Positions 39,901 through 54,900 of a stretch of 64,000 nucleotides of DNA are shown here, in pieces. Position numbers and translations under genes: made by a program. Every line of letters starts with the position of its first letter. The stretch's first letter is position 1. The notes beneath the pieces are model-generated. The model worked only from the letters and a program-made list of their open reading frames with translations, had not been told where the DNA came from and searched no databases. Origin of the DNA: Argopecten irradians (lineage: Eukaryota > Mollusca > Bivalvia > Pectinida > Pectinidae); NCBI RefSeq assembly GCF_041381155.1, contig NC_091144.1, positions 32,978,980 through 33,042,979 on the forward strand. Reading direction: 5' to 3'.

Positions 39901-42900
39901 ATTTTCGAAACATTTTATGGGACATAAAAGACAAGCGACTACCTCCGCTGTCTACACGAATTATTACAACTCAATGTAAAACACAACCGGACAAAACCAA
40001 GAGGAGCCAGGGCTGTCGCGTCCGATGACAGTAATGGTCACAGTCCAGTTATAAGCGTCAAACCGTCTCAAATTAGCAACTTATCAAAAAAATATATACA
40101 CCACATGTATACAATGTATGGCAGTATCTGACCTAGGAGAATAAAGCGTGGTTTGAATTTGCATGTAAATAAAGATAGTTTGTGTGTTTGTATATTTATA
40201 AATAATACAATGATAACTGCCACACCTTTGTCGAAAATTCATGGAAGTTTAAACATCTTCAGTGGATAATTAATGATGATTTAATTATCAATTATTTGAC
40301 CTTGACTTAAATGACCATGTTATTATAATTTTAGACATTTTGTGATTAATATTGTCACATCTTGGTAAAAAAAATCATTGAAATTTTACATAACTAGCTT
40401 TATACATTAATTAATGACAGTTTTATCAATTTACAGTCCTGATTATTTGATCTATGACATTTCCATACAGCGTGTTAATTGTCTGCAACGCATTATTATA
40501 ACATCAATATATAGCTCTGATGTGCTGACTTAAGTATAAATCGTGGCACAAGCCGTCGCCATATTGACAACCGGCATGGGTCAGGGAAAACAAAATGTTT
40601 GTATCTGTTTACAAATCCATCATGTGTGAATATGTATACAGATGGCTATGAAATGAGGATAAAAACTGGCGAAGGTGAGTTTCATGCATGAACGATTATT
40701 TTGAGATAGGTCACCTTCTGACTGGTATAAGGCATATGCTGAACTTACATGTATATAGATTGGTATATATGTAAAGAATATTCTCCCACCCCCCAAGTCC
40801 CTCCTCACATCCCCTTTAATAGGATCTTGTGTTAAAAATTGTGAGAAAATATAAATCACAACATAGTTTCTCTCCCTTCTTAACCCTCAAAAAAGGATCT
40901 TTCAGGTTATAAAAACTTGTGAGAATAAAATACACCTGCTTTTCTCCCCCCTCCCCTCCTTCCTTCCTCTTACCCTTCCTCAAATTACCCTGGGATATAT
41001 GTTTGGTGACTAAATGTATGAGAAAATTTAAAACACAACTGAGTTCCCTCATCAAGCCACAAAATGTTAATTTTATAAAAGACAAAACGATGCGAGTACG
41101 CGAGCGCAACCAACATATATAGCCTATTTAGAATTCACGATAATATACATCATGTATAAACAAGTATCATTCAAATAAATATTCAGAACATATCATACGT
41201 CAATGATCATCAAAAATGCTGCAGAAAATTTTATTTAATCTTTTTTTTTAATTACTTTTTTAAACTAAGAGACACATGGTCCTTTATCTCTTGAAGAAAT
41301 TCATCAAAATCAAGATGTAATAATTTTAAATAAGGGGGAGACAATCTAGCAAAATTTTCAGTGTAAAAAAATAGTACAGTAAATTAAGAGGTTTGTCGAT
41401 TTAAAACATTGGCTTTGAACTAAATAACCTCTCTGGAAAAAAATGATCAGTATCCTTGATAGTGAGATTAATGGCCGAACTCGCTGAAAAAAATGTATGA
41501 AGTTTCAGTCGTGGTCTATATACCTACTGAGCGAGGCTATTATGACCTATTATATTAACCTCTTACATTATATAAAGGTGTGTTTTAAGTCCAGGTTTCA
41601 AAGCAGCCGTCAGTGTGTGTGTTCAGTATATGGTGTGATGAATAATGAACAATTCGTAGTCACTTCGGCACAATGCATGTTCACAGGTCACATGGTGCAC
41701 TGATGACGACAAAATAATCAATGCTAATTAAAGGAAAGCTTTCCCGATCCAAAACCAACTAAGATTGGATTTTGGCTAGCACTGCCCAAAAATAGACACA
41801 CATGCAAAATGGTTCATGAAAGATAGATTATGAATTGGTAAACTTTTTGAAATACGGTACAAAAATTGGGAGAGAATTTGTCTGTAGGTGCGTAGATTCC
41901 AAAAGAGCGGTACACTTGTTTGCATAGCTATTGGCTTAGTGCACACGGCAACATTGATCGATAGATTCTCACGGATATTATTATCTGTCTTACTCTTCAA
42001 TAATGAATGACCAGTCGATTGTACGGGACCTATTCCCCACTCCGTAGCAGCGGACATGAAAGACTTCAAAGGGTTCCATCAACACATAAACATTAGGCCG
42101 ATGACACCCGGTGCACCAACGTACCCAAAATCCAAAACATTTCTAATTAAGGCTCAGCAAATCCAGCAGACCCATTAACTGTACCCTCAAATAGATGCAT
42201 TTTTGTGTAATGGTTTGCATAAAAGTTGACAGAATTTTTCAAATGGACGAAGATTTAAGGCTGGCTGGCTAATAAAAAAGTCGAAATCACTACCTGAAAA
42301 TCAATGCTGTATGTGATTTTTATTTTAAAAGTACAGAGATGGAGAGTCATTGCATAGTTACCTCCCTTTATTGTAAAGTGTATGGTTGCATGAAGGAAAT
42401 CAGTAGAGTGTTTCAAAGGAAATAGAGCATGACCAACAAGTACTGCACATCATTTTAAGGCTGCAATTTTAGGCTGCCAGTGTAATTAATTTTTCGAATT
42501 TGCATATAATCTAGTTTGCAGAAAATTTATCAGCTTTAGTAAATACACGTACTGAGAATACCAGTTCTATATTTGTTAAGTGTATTAATAAAGATAATGG
42601 ATATGTCTCCACTGGAACATTACTAGGGCATGACTTAAAGGCAAAGAATTATATGCAAATTAAATTAGTAATTCAGTTTTTATTGGAATGTTTTCAACTT
42701 AATCTCTCTTCATTGAGAGAAATCAAATTTATTTTGATAAATTAAGTCAAATTAACTTTAATGTGTTTTAAATGTAGAAAATAAACAAATTATTTAAAAG
42801 GAAACTCAAAACTTTGAAAATCTTTTAAACTTATGAAATTAGAAGTATTGAAGTACATATACCAGCTGATATTATCTCCTAAAAGACGCAGATAAACCTA

Positions 42901-45900
42901 CGTTGTCCTCAGATGTTTCGTAATCTTAAACAACTCACCAAGTACTGTGGTAAAGAATCAAAACCGTATGATGATTAATGCTTATGAGAAATATACAAAT
43001 ATTTTTTTCCTGTATTAGCATATTACAATTCATTAACATCAATATATAGTTTTTTACGTGAAAGGAAGACCTGATATATTACTTTTGCATATTATTTTCT
43101 CTGAGATAGTAAGACCACCTTAAACATAATGTATGTCACAAAATGAATTGAAAAATATTAATCGAAAACCATAACTTCATATATTTCTCATTACTGCATA
43201 AAATACCATAAAAAAGCTAAAATGTGTTTAAAAAAGTGTTTATATAATTTTTTTTATCTACTGCAAAATCTAAGCCTTTTAATGAAAACTTAAAATCATT
43301 CATCAACACATTTATCACTTTCTAGAAATTCTAAAATAAATTCTTTAAAATTTAAATTTTACAAAATAATGAGTTGTGTTTTCTGTTACTTTGTGGTAAT
43401 ATATATGGATTTTAAACGTCTTAAAAAAATGTTTTTAATGTAGAAATACTCAAAAAAAAAAAAAAAAAGTATATCCCTCATGTTTGAAAAAGTTGAACAA
43501 TTTTACGATCAATAGTGGGAATTTGAAAATTACCCTCAAACAGTTTACGATGAAACTGATAGATTTTAAGGAAAATGGTACGGCAGGTTTATCGTGGGGA
43601 TTGATGAGGCGGGGCTAGCTAATGTAGCTACCTGTCACCGACATGCTGGTTCTCAAGAATAATTGGACTAATGAAAAAGTGAGTTGCAGGTACTCAAATA
43701 TTCAAACCAGAAAAGCACTAGATACGCCACGTTGTAGAACTGCGGGAATTTGTATTCGGTAAAGATGCTACGCGTACCATATTGTACAAACCATAAATTG
43801 TTCATTGAAATGCGACGTAAGCCCACTACGCAGAGTCTGTACCGGCACTTCAATTGGATCATAACTTTGTTTGGCGCATTAGAATCATTTGTCTGAGCAA
43901 GGCGTTTCAATTATTCATACTTGAGAAAAATTTGAAGGCTGGGAGGATTAAAGTAAAACAGTTATAGAAACTTCTCTAGCTTGCAAAATTAGTTTAGGAT
44001 AAATCTAATTTTACCTCAGAATTTGTGACCAAATTACCAAAGCATGCTGAAAATGTTGACGATATCAATGCAGCTTCTTTCCCTGCTAATAAATGACAAT
44101 TGTTGGCCCCCATATCTGTTCCAATACTGGAATTATGCTTCCAAAAATTAATAAAAAATGTGTTTACAGTGCAGGATAATACATAATGCTGGAGGTCCAA
44201 ACATTTGAAATAATATTTTCTTTTTAAGCGGCAACAACTGATATTATAGACTTTTGTTGATATTAAAGAATTTAGGATGGGGTTAAGAGTGTTGTCTGTA
44301 ATCTAAATATGATAATATTCACAAATTCCGTATTCAACCCAATAAGTACCCAGGGTGCTTAAAAACTTTGAAACAACCCAGGAGAAACAAAATTGGACTT
44401 GCCTTTCATAAAATTTTTTTTCAAAGTAAGCCATAAATCAATTTACAAAAGAAATCGGTAAGCATTTAATTCAAAGTAAGTGAATTAAATTGAAGCCTAA
44501 AAAATGGTGAAGGGGGGCTTATTGGGTCGAATACGGTATTGCTATTTCACCAATACCTACTCTCAATGTGAAATAGGTATTGTCTGTACTAGTAAATCGT
44601 AGATTGTTGATAGATTTCTTATAGATTGTATTTCATTAATTTTTTAAACTGTTACATATAGCAATTACAGCAATACATCCTTGGCAAGAAATTAAATAAA
44701 CAAAAATAATGGCTTCATGGCCTTAAACCTTTCCTTATGTACTACAACCTCAAACAAATAACCTTAATGACCCTATTTTGTCCTTGACATGTCATATTAA
44801 ACCCAATGACAGTTTTCCAATTATTCTGACCTTTTACCTCACATACCTGCATGATGATGATGTCCATGACCTTCGTACTTGAACACCCCTGACTTTTGAC
44901 CTAATGAAATCAACCTCATTGACCTTTGCATTTGAATAATTCTGACCAATCTTACAGACGCCACATAACTGACCATCATGACCTTATAACTTAAACTCTC
45001 TTGACCTTTGAACTGTGTAAATTGAACCTCTTTGACCTTTGCATTTGATTCATTTTGAACCCTGACCTCGCCAAAACTGACCTCCATAGTATTATAACTC
45101 CCCTGTCACCTTTGACTTGATGTAATCAACCTCATTGACCTTTACAATTGAATCATTCTGACCTCTGACCTCATCGATTTCACCTTGATGACAATTGTTC
45201 GGACGTCTGAAATGACATAATTTGACCTTTACGACTGTACCATTTGAATCAACTTGTTCTGTGATGTTTATCTTACTCTAAAGTTTCCTGTGACCTGATG
45301 ATCAAGCATTTTTTGTACACAATGCTGTCGATTATATGAAGGTAAATCTTTGTTGCCAGTAGGAAGAAAATTCAATAATTCTGTGAGAAGTAATGTGTCA
45401 AACATTTGTGATTTTATGTGGCTTTTATGACAATATAAATGTGGGATGCCTTAAGGTAAAACACTTTTGATAAGATCATCTTGTTTTTATGTGCTGATTG
45501 TCTGAGGCTAGATAGGAAATGTGATAGGGACTGTTACGAGTGTGTTAAACTTTCACAACAAAGGAAGCTAGTCCCACTAAATATTACGCTAAAAGGTATA
45601 TATATATGTTTTTGTTGATAATCTCAAAAATACTACGAAAAACACACGAAGTAGCATTGTACACCTTCTACGGAAGACGACTTTCGTACATTTTTTGATG
45701 AATGACAAAATCTTTCATCTAGGTAAGACTAGCTGGCCACCAGTCTCTAGAAATTAAAAAGAATCATTAAAATTTGGCTTGATTATTTTTGTCTCTACTA
45801 CATGCCGATCCTAAGTTTCAAACTAGGGGGAGATAATCTAGTAAAGAACTTCTGAGAAAGTCTTATCAACAACTTAGGGTCTGGTGGCCGGTCTAGTAAG

Positions 45901-48900
45901 CTAGCTGATGATCCAAATTTCTTTTGACATACAAAGAGAAGGAAATATAAAGTTATTACATAATGAAGGTCACAGTGACCTACTTTTTGTTCACGAAACA
46001 CTGCTACTTGTGTGAGATTTTATATATGGTCATTTATAAAGTTCCTGTAATAATTAGTATAGGAGATATTGTAGGTGATGTGTAGAAGGACAGATCGAGG
46101 ATTGGCAAAATCGGATAGACAGAAGAAAAAACAGATGAACAAAATCAAAAATTTCTAGAAGTTTAACAATCCTTAAATTATAGTAGAAATTTTTTTAACT
46201 ATTTCCTTTCATGATAACCTGTAGTTGTTTGTTTGATTTATTTCTAAAACATTGGGTATTCCAACATATATTAGCAAAAGTCCTCAAACTCTGGGTTGTA
46301 AGTTCAAACCCATATGGGACAGTATAGACTGGCCACCAGACCCTAAGTTGTTGATAAGGCTTTCTCAGCAGAGTTCTTTACTAGATTATCTCCCCCTAGT
46401 TTAAAACTTAGAATCAGGCATATAGTAGAGACAAAAATAATCAAACCAAATTTTAGTGATTTTTTTAATATTCTAGAGACTGGTGGCCAGTCTAGGGACA
46501 GTAGTATAGTCTGATGTACTGACCACTAGTCCAGTTACTCCAGGATCCTTTTGTCTTTGCTGTGAGATGCAGATCTCTGTGGTTTTTGTACAAACTCTTG
46601 CACTTAACTCATATTCACCCCTAAAACTTTATAATGAACTCTTCCAGCCTTTGATTTAGAAGGATTTAAGTGTGTCTCAAGGGGTGAAATGAGTTCAAAA
46701 GTCCAAGACTTGGTCATTTTAAAATTACACAATTATAGATAATCTCCGACTGTCTTTATGTATTTACCTCTGTGGGATGGCAGTAAATAACTAGTCTAAC
46801 TGGGTCTACAGCCACGACTGATGGGATAAAAAATATAGAGAGGGCAAAAAATCAGCAAATTGGATAAGCTACATGAATCATCACCTTCCAGTCATGACGA
46901 TGATCACTTAAGAGTTAACATTGATGGATAGATAAGAAAAAAAATGTAGTATTCACACGGTATCGCAATTCAACACGGCATGTTTATTTCATTTAATAAA
47001 GGGAATTCAGAAATTAGAGGATTGAAGAAAAAATTAGGAATTATGAAATATTGTATCTAGAATGAGATATTTGTTATGAGATAAAGTGATGTTTGTGTGA
47101 TAATTAGGGGGAAGACTAGAAGAGCACTGATCAAAAATAAAACACGTCCAATCCTTCCCTCCATACTGAGAGTCGAGTGACGCCTTTATAGAGAAATTAG
47201 CACCGCATGATTGTAACATATATACACTGTATAAGCATATGCATTTATATAGATTATCACGATATTTTCATCAACACAAACAATGTGTGATAAATTTGCT
47301 TAAGGATGACAAATAATTTTTTTTTTATCTGTTGCAAAAATTCTCATCCATAATTCCAAAAGTCACGTTCAAATTGAGAATTACACGGCTTTAAGAATGA
47401 CAAATTTTCTTGAAAAAGCCAATAAAGTAGACAAAGAAATTCATTAATACAGCCTACATCTAGTATAATGAGATTGATTCAGACTTAAGTATGACAAATT
47501 TGATAAATTTTAGTTTTTTAAACATTTTTTTTTCTTGGGAGTAATCAGTTTAAGTTACAGTGTGATGTGTTTCGAGCCTACGGGGATGTTAATGTCGAGT
47601 GTTAAAATGATTGATAGAGGCCAATATGTTGTTCCTTCTATACCCACCTTCTTCCTTCGCCCGACACCATATTTAAATCTGACACAACGAACACCCTATA
47701 TTGCTGATGTTGTATATTCCACTTCGTTATCACAAATTATCAATCATATTTTTTTCGAGTTTGAACATTTGATTAGCTTTTTGACATTTCTGCGCTCGCT
47801 GCTTTGAAACATAAACAATTTGATTGAATGATTGTTTTTTTTTGTCATAAGATGTGGCTTCTAGAAAATATATCCCTTTATACCAATAAAAAATATTTCC
47901 TTCAATAAGATTGTGATCAGATCTTGGAGGTTATGACATGACAGAAGTCTACATATTTTGTCATAATGACCTTGACACTAATTCAAGATGACCTTGTGTG
48001 AAGTTTAATTACGTAACTGCTTCCCCTCTCAGGCCACGAAATGACAATATTTATTTTTTACCGTTATTCCCCAATTAAGTTGTCATGATTACAATTGGCA
48101 GCGTTTCATCCTTTGTAATTTGTTCGTGACATAGTCCAGACATTTTTTTCTTCACGTAATAGACATATTTCTTTTGATGTGTATACATGTTATACTTCAT
48201 CACTTTATCGCAATATATGTAACGAAGAATTATAGAAAATCTTTTTTGAACCATTCACATTCGCAATCGTTAACTTGAAGCCCGAAGGAACACAACACAA
48301 GTGAGGCAGTGGTATTTTACAAATGATAACACGCAAACTTTTCCCTGTTCCAAATATGATTTTCTCAATATTTTCATGCCAAATATATTTGCTCTCCAGA
48401 ACCAATTTTAAAGATTACATCTGCTATTAGACCCGAACGAAATGTATTTAGAAGGGTATTGACAAAATGGGACAGGAAAACCGAATCATACAAATTCTGA
48501 ATGACAGCGATAGTTGATTGGCTAAATCAGATATCGACAGTGATGTTATAGTTATACTCGCTTAGTAATATGAAATATCAACAGAGGTACAATAGCTATA
48601 CTGAGAAAAAAGGCCCAAGGGGCTCGCATTATCACTGCTATAGGGACGTATCAGTCTTTTTGTAAATTTGTTTACTCCAAATTGGACCAAGCACAATTAC
48701 TATCAAACCGTCATTATATATCTATCAAATGCTCAATATATGTATCGTGAGTATTTAAATACAAGGAATAGTCCATGTAGGGAATGTTATTATTCAAATC
48801 CAGTTTCAAATATGGAAATTAGATGGGGGTGGGGGTCTTATTTGCAGAAAACCTCCACTAATTCTTGAAATTCATAAAAAATAGGCAGGGATCTTATTTG

Positions 48901-51900
48901 CAGACAATCCCCTACTCATAATACTAATAATATATGTGGTGGTCGAATTGCAGGAGAGGTCTTAATGATATTAAAAAATACAAGTACAGCTATCTTTTGT
49001 TCAGGATGTTTATCTAGAGCCTGGTATGTTCAGAGCAATGGTCAAGATCCTTGTCTGGCCCAGCTAGAACAGTATGACCTTGACCCCTAACGGCCGGCAC
49101 AGAGTATGGTTTACATTCAGGAATGGTCTAAGGAAGCACTTTTGGCCCCAAAGTGTCATAGATTAAGCTCTTGACCTTGTATGAAGTCTTGGGACATTTA
49201 GCTAAGTCCCAAAAGTGCTCAAGGAGTGCTCTCTAGACCCCAAAATGATCCAGGATGCAATAGCAATGTTTATCCAGAAACGATCAAGGACACGTATGCT
49301 CTAGACCAATCCAGATGTGATTTTTTTATCTAGACTGAACCAAGAAATTGTTAGGATGATCCACAAAGCATTAGAATTGGTACAGACACCTTCAAGACCT
49401 GATTGGTTGTCTTATTTATAATTGTTGAGGCACATGACAATTTTCATCGTTTTGACTGGTGATATTTTTCGTGTTTATGGCGAGTATAAAATATTTATCT
49501 ATTTTTAGTGTTCATGTCATATCAACATTATCAATATCAGCAGTGCTGTTCCGATATCCAATTTTCAAATTTTCAAAATAAAAATATTAATATGGAAACG
49601 AAAATTAAAATGTCACCCCCTCCCGCACTCCATGATGAAAGTGATTTCGAGGCTATGTATATACCTACCTTTGATTTGAGTGCATTCCTCCTAAAGAATG
49701 CTTTACAAGATTCACAGGTGATGGCGTCAAAGTTATAACCGAGAGCCTTGTCTCCACACACCCCGCAGACGAGCTGGGAGCCGTCTTTAGGTTTGGGACG
49801 ACGTTTCTGTTCCCGCTTGTTTTGGTCCCCTCCTACCGCACCGTAATACTGGAAAATACAAAACAAAGAACAAATATAATAAACGTAAAACTAAACTAAA
49901 TTATATACATAATTAGTTATCATTATATATATAATTATTATTATTATATAATACAATAAATGAAAAGCTAAAATATAAATAAATCAAATTTTGGTTTTTA
50001 GAGCGTTTTTTTGTTAAAGATTAACAAATTTAGCTAATACATTGTAATGCAATTATTTCATTTTGACGTCAGTTGGTAAGACAAAGTCAGATAATAGACA
50101 GAGTCATGTTGGTGATAAACCAGTAACTATAATGAAACTATTAATCCTTAGATACCTTTACACAGACAGAACACTGCCTAATAATAGGTGAAATCATGTA
50201 GGCCATTACCTATCTAGAATATTCATTTAGTACTTAAATTTCACCATATCGATTAAGTTAATATGTATATATAGTGCAAATTACACTTAATTTAGGGCAT
50301 ACAGGTATACTACATTCAAGTTTCATATTTTTTTTGAGTATATTTTTTATTTCTATTATCATGATGGTATTGTTTCTTTCCTATGAAATACTTTAAAAAA
50401 ATATATAGAAAAAAAAATAAATTTGTAAAAAAAAACTAATATGTTATAGAAAAAAAATCCCAAAAAAACTAAAAAGATAAAATGAAGTTTATATACCAGA
50501 GCTAGGCAAAGGCAATTATTTAACAGTTGTATATCATTTTTAATTTGCTGGCAGTAGGAGCAGTTGAAGTTTTGAAGGACTTCTCTTTGTACATTTATAG
50601 CCCCGCAGTGGTACACGTCTTAAGATAAGAAGCCCAGAAATATATGAATAAGTAATTTTTTTTTCTCTGTTTCATGTGTGAGAAACTTTTCCATCTCAAT
50701 CTGTCACTGTGGGTCGTACAACCATGAAATTTCCTGTGACACCAATATAGCTTCTTTATGTCCATCGTAAATCTTACGAAAACTTTTCTGAGGTAAAATG
50801 AGTGGATAATTAAGAAAAGACAGATATGAAGCTTAAACCTACTTCTTCAAAGGCAGTATGGGCAAACTCCATTATACTCAAGCATTTTCACGCCAAATCT
50901 CAAGTTTTATATCTATTTTTAAGATCCTCGAGTGAGAAAAATGATGTCTTATCGTTGCCATGGAGACGTAGGTTTTCTATGTTGGTTTTTTCAAATATAT
51001 GTTCGATTTGTCAGGAAATGGGATTTACACAATAGTTCATAGGACAGATACTAGCATGTATACGTATATAGCCAATTTTAGATCAATTACCACAATCTGG
51101 AGGTACATGTACCGTATTGAACCAAATACTAGCCCTGCAGTAGGGATATATGTCTACAGTGAAGTCTGTCATAGTGACCACCTCTGTATAAAGACCACCT
51201 GCATAATAAGATTCCCGATTGATCAATATCAACACAGTTTGACTTGTGTATAAAGACCACTTGGCTATAAAAACCATTCTCCCTTTGTACCTTGAGTGGT
51301 CTTTATAGACAGGTTTGACTGTATATGTCGTCTCCTATGTTAACAGTCATGTTCAATGCAGAAAATATGACAAAATTAACAAAAGAATAACATTATTTTT
51401 TCAACAATCATGTGTCTGTTATGAGGGTCAATTAGTTAAATATATAAACTAAGAATATTTGAAAATATCAAAGATGCTCCACTGCTGACAAATGGTATTT
51501 TTTCTCTATCAAAAACAGCAACAGACGATGGAGTATTTTTCTTCAGTAACAAAAGTTACATACTTTACACCATAACCACCATTTTAAATTGAACAAATAA
51601 CAGAGATTCAAGTTATGTACAACATTTAATAACATTCAATAATAAAAAAAAAAACATTCAACATAATCAACATAAAATGGCACGCATCTATTATATATAT
51701 ACAAAACACATACTTCTTATTAACATAACAACTACAACAATTTGGCACATGGGGCAATCTCAGCTATATCTTATAATTATAAATGATGCTATTCTGTATT
51801 GGTTAGATCACCTCTTGTGATATATTTAAGCTTAGAATAATGATAATTGTATCTTAAACCCAGTAGAATTATCCTTCCAATATAAGAATAGCATCTAGCA

Positions 51901-54900
51901 CAGAAAATTTGGTGGACCTACATTGTCATACTGGCTGTAACGTATGGTTACATTGTTCCAGAATGATACATAATATTGACTGGCTGTAACGCATGTCACA
52001 TTGCTCCAGATCAAATGTATGGTAAGTCTATGAGTAACTGTAGATCATAATAGTGTCTGGCTGTAACGTGGGTTACATTGCTCCAGATATATAGTTTAGT
52101 GATCTGACTGGCTGTAACGTTAGGTTACATTGCTCCAGTAGTACAGATAATTAATTGATTATGGTTAGCAATACAAAGACAGCTTCTAACAAATTTAGGG
52201 GGTATATTTCCTGAGAAATTACATACTATAATGAAATATAATTTCGAAAGAAAATAAGGCTAAGGCCTTGGTCATGAAAACATATTCAAAATGAAATGAA
52301 ATAAGGCTAGCTGAGATTGTCCTAATTGATCGTTCCTGTGTACTAATGCATGTAATAGACATAAAAAGGTAACGAAATTTAAAACTATATGAATATTTCA
52401 CATTTACCATGAATCATTTCAGGTAATGGTGGCTGGGGTGGTGGTGGTATTGCGTTCAGCCGACAGGACCCTTCTCAATGTTTCAGAGTCTGGCAAGGAA
52501 TGACGCTAACAAAGAGCCCCTACTTAGTAGGGACTGACCAATCAGACCCTACTGGACAATCACGTGACTGTCCGGCCCTAATCAGTACTCCCTCATAATG
52601 AGGCCCCTACACTGTATACCCTTATCGGCAGCTACACGAATTTATATGTATAACATATAAGTTCTGCAGATGAATAAACTATTGAGCTGTTGACATGCAA
52701 TTGTTTAAACAGCTACCAAAAATATACCTATCAAGAAATATACATGTTGTATTTTAGTCTGGATGAAGATCGAGGTGTCAAATTTATTAGTTCAATTTAA
52801 ACCTGGCTTATATACATAAGCCTCAATTTAAATTGAACAAATAACAGAGATTCAAGTTATGTACAACATTTAATAACATTCAATAATAAAAAAAAAAACA
52901 TTCAACATAATCAACATAAAATGGCACGCATCTATTATATATATACAAAACACATACTTCTTATTAACATAACAACTACAACAATTTGGCACATGGGGCA
53001 ATCTCAGCTATATCTTATAATTATAAATGATGCTATTCTGTATTGGTTAGATCACCTCTTGTGATATATTTAAGCTTAGAATAATGATAATTGTATCTTA
53101 AACCCAGTAGAATTATCCTTCCAATATAAGAATAGCATCTAGCACAGAAAATTTGGTGGACCTACATTGTCATACTGGCTGTAACGTATGGTTACATTGT
53201 TCCAGAATGATACATAATATTGACTGGCTGTAACGCATGTCACATTGCTCCAGATCAAATGTATGGTAAGTCTATGAGTAACTGTAGATCATAATAGTGT
53301 CTGGCTGTAACGTGGGTTACATTGCTCCAGATATATAGTTTAGTGATCTGACTGGCTGTAACGTTAGGTTACATTGCTCCAGTAGTACAGATAATTAATT
53401 GATTATGGTTAGCAATACAAAGACAGCTTCTAACAAATTTAGGGGGTATATTTCCTGAGAAATTACATACTATAATGAAATATAATTTCGAAAGAAAATA
53501 ATGCCAAAACTCGGATAGATTATGAAATAATATAGCTGAGTGCCCCATAAATTTGTACCAAGATCCTTAATTCTGTAGTCTAAATCCTATATTTAAGTTA
53601 TTATATTAATTTGTCCTACTGGCTCAGGGTTAGTGCTTTCTGAGCTTCACTAATAAGACACTGAGGAGTCCTTATATACCTGCAGTAAGCATCTGAGGAC
53701 CATCTCCCGAGAACTTTTATGAGATGGTCTTCCACGTGCGCTGCGGCCGCAGATGTAGCAGCTCCAATACGGAAGGAGTGCCCATTATAATTGTCAGATT
53801 TATGGCCGGAACACTCCAATACATGTTTGATTCTCTCGATAAAGAAAGCTCTAGATAGGGCTTGCTGATTGCTCATGATAAACAAGGGATCATCAGGCGA
53901 AGGTGACTGGAGTAATCTTCTACCCACGTATAGACTACATATATTGTAAGGGCAAATAAACTTATCGGTCCTAAAAAGTTTAATAGTGACACCTTCCCTG
54001 AAAGGATCAGTTTTTGATCTTCTGAGATGTAACCTCACACAATCGTCCGATATGATAAGATCTTTCACACACAAATTAGTATTGTGATCAAATTCTTTGT
54101 TCACCGTGAATTCTCCACACCTAAGGAAGCCGAAAAAGGCCATGGTACATGCAGTCTCCAACATCAGTTCTTCGAATGATTGAACATGATTGTTTGTACG
54201 TAAATACACACATATGTCTTTGAGGATATTAAAGGTGATGGGATGTCGTAGATTCCTCAACTTAACACGAGCGCGTTTGACTCCTCCCAATAGAGCATGT
54301 AACCTATTGAGGTTAGCATTGTTCGGATAGAAGATATTGTTTTTAAGGCACATAAATCTGATGCCACACAGATACAGCTTAATCGTTGCATATGATAATT
54401 GTTTGTGGTAACAGTGTGCAACGAATAGAATCAACATATCCTCCGACACTTGAATGTCCGGGAACACTACGGTGGCTATCGTTCCTGACATCAATAAAAA
54501 TTGCAGGAATAAGTTAAATCCTGTTGTATACACTTGGCTTGTACTCGGTGCTATCGCTGCTGCCCAAAGTTCGTTGATGACTGGGTCGAGAGCCACAGAA
54601 CCTCTGATGGGGGAGGTACCTGGCGTGGAAATGGGTCCGCCTCTGGAGCTAACTGTCTGAATTGTCTCATCTGCAAACGAGATAAAGAATCAGCGATTAG
54701 GTTCTTTCTGCCAGGAACATGTTGGGACATAACAACGAATTCGTTAATAGCTGCACACATAGTCAAACGACGCATAAGAGGCATAATGTTGGATGTTTTA
54801 GATCGACCTTTTTGTAAAATGGCTACTGTGGCCGTATTATCACACATGAACATTATACGTAGACCTCTCCATCTTTGACCCCAAATCATTGCGGCAACAA

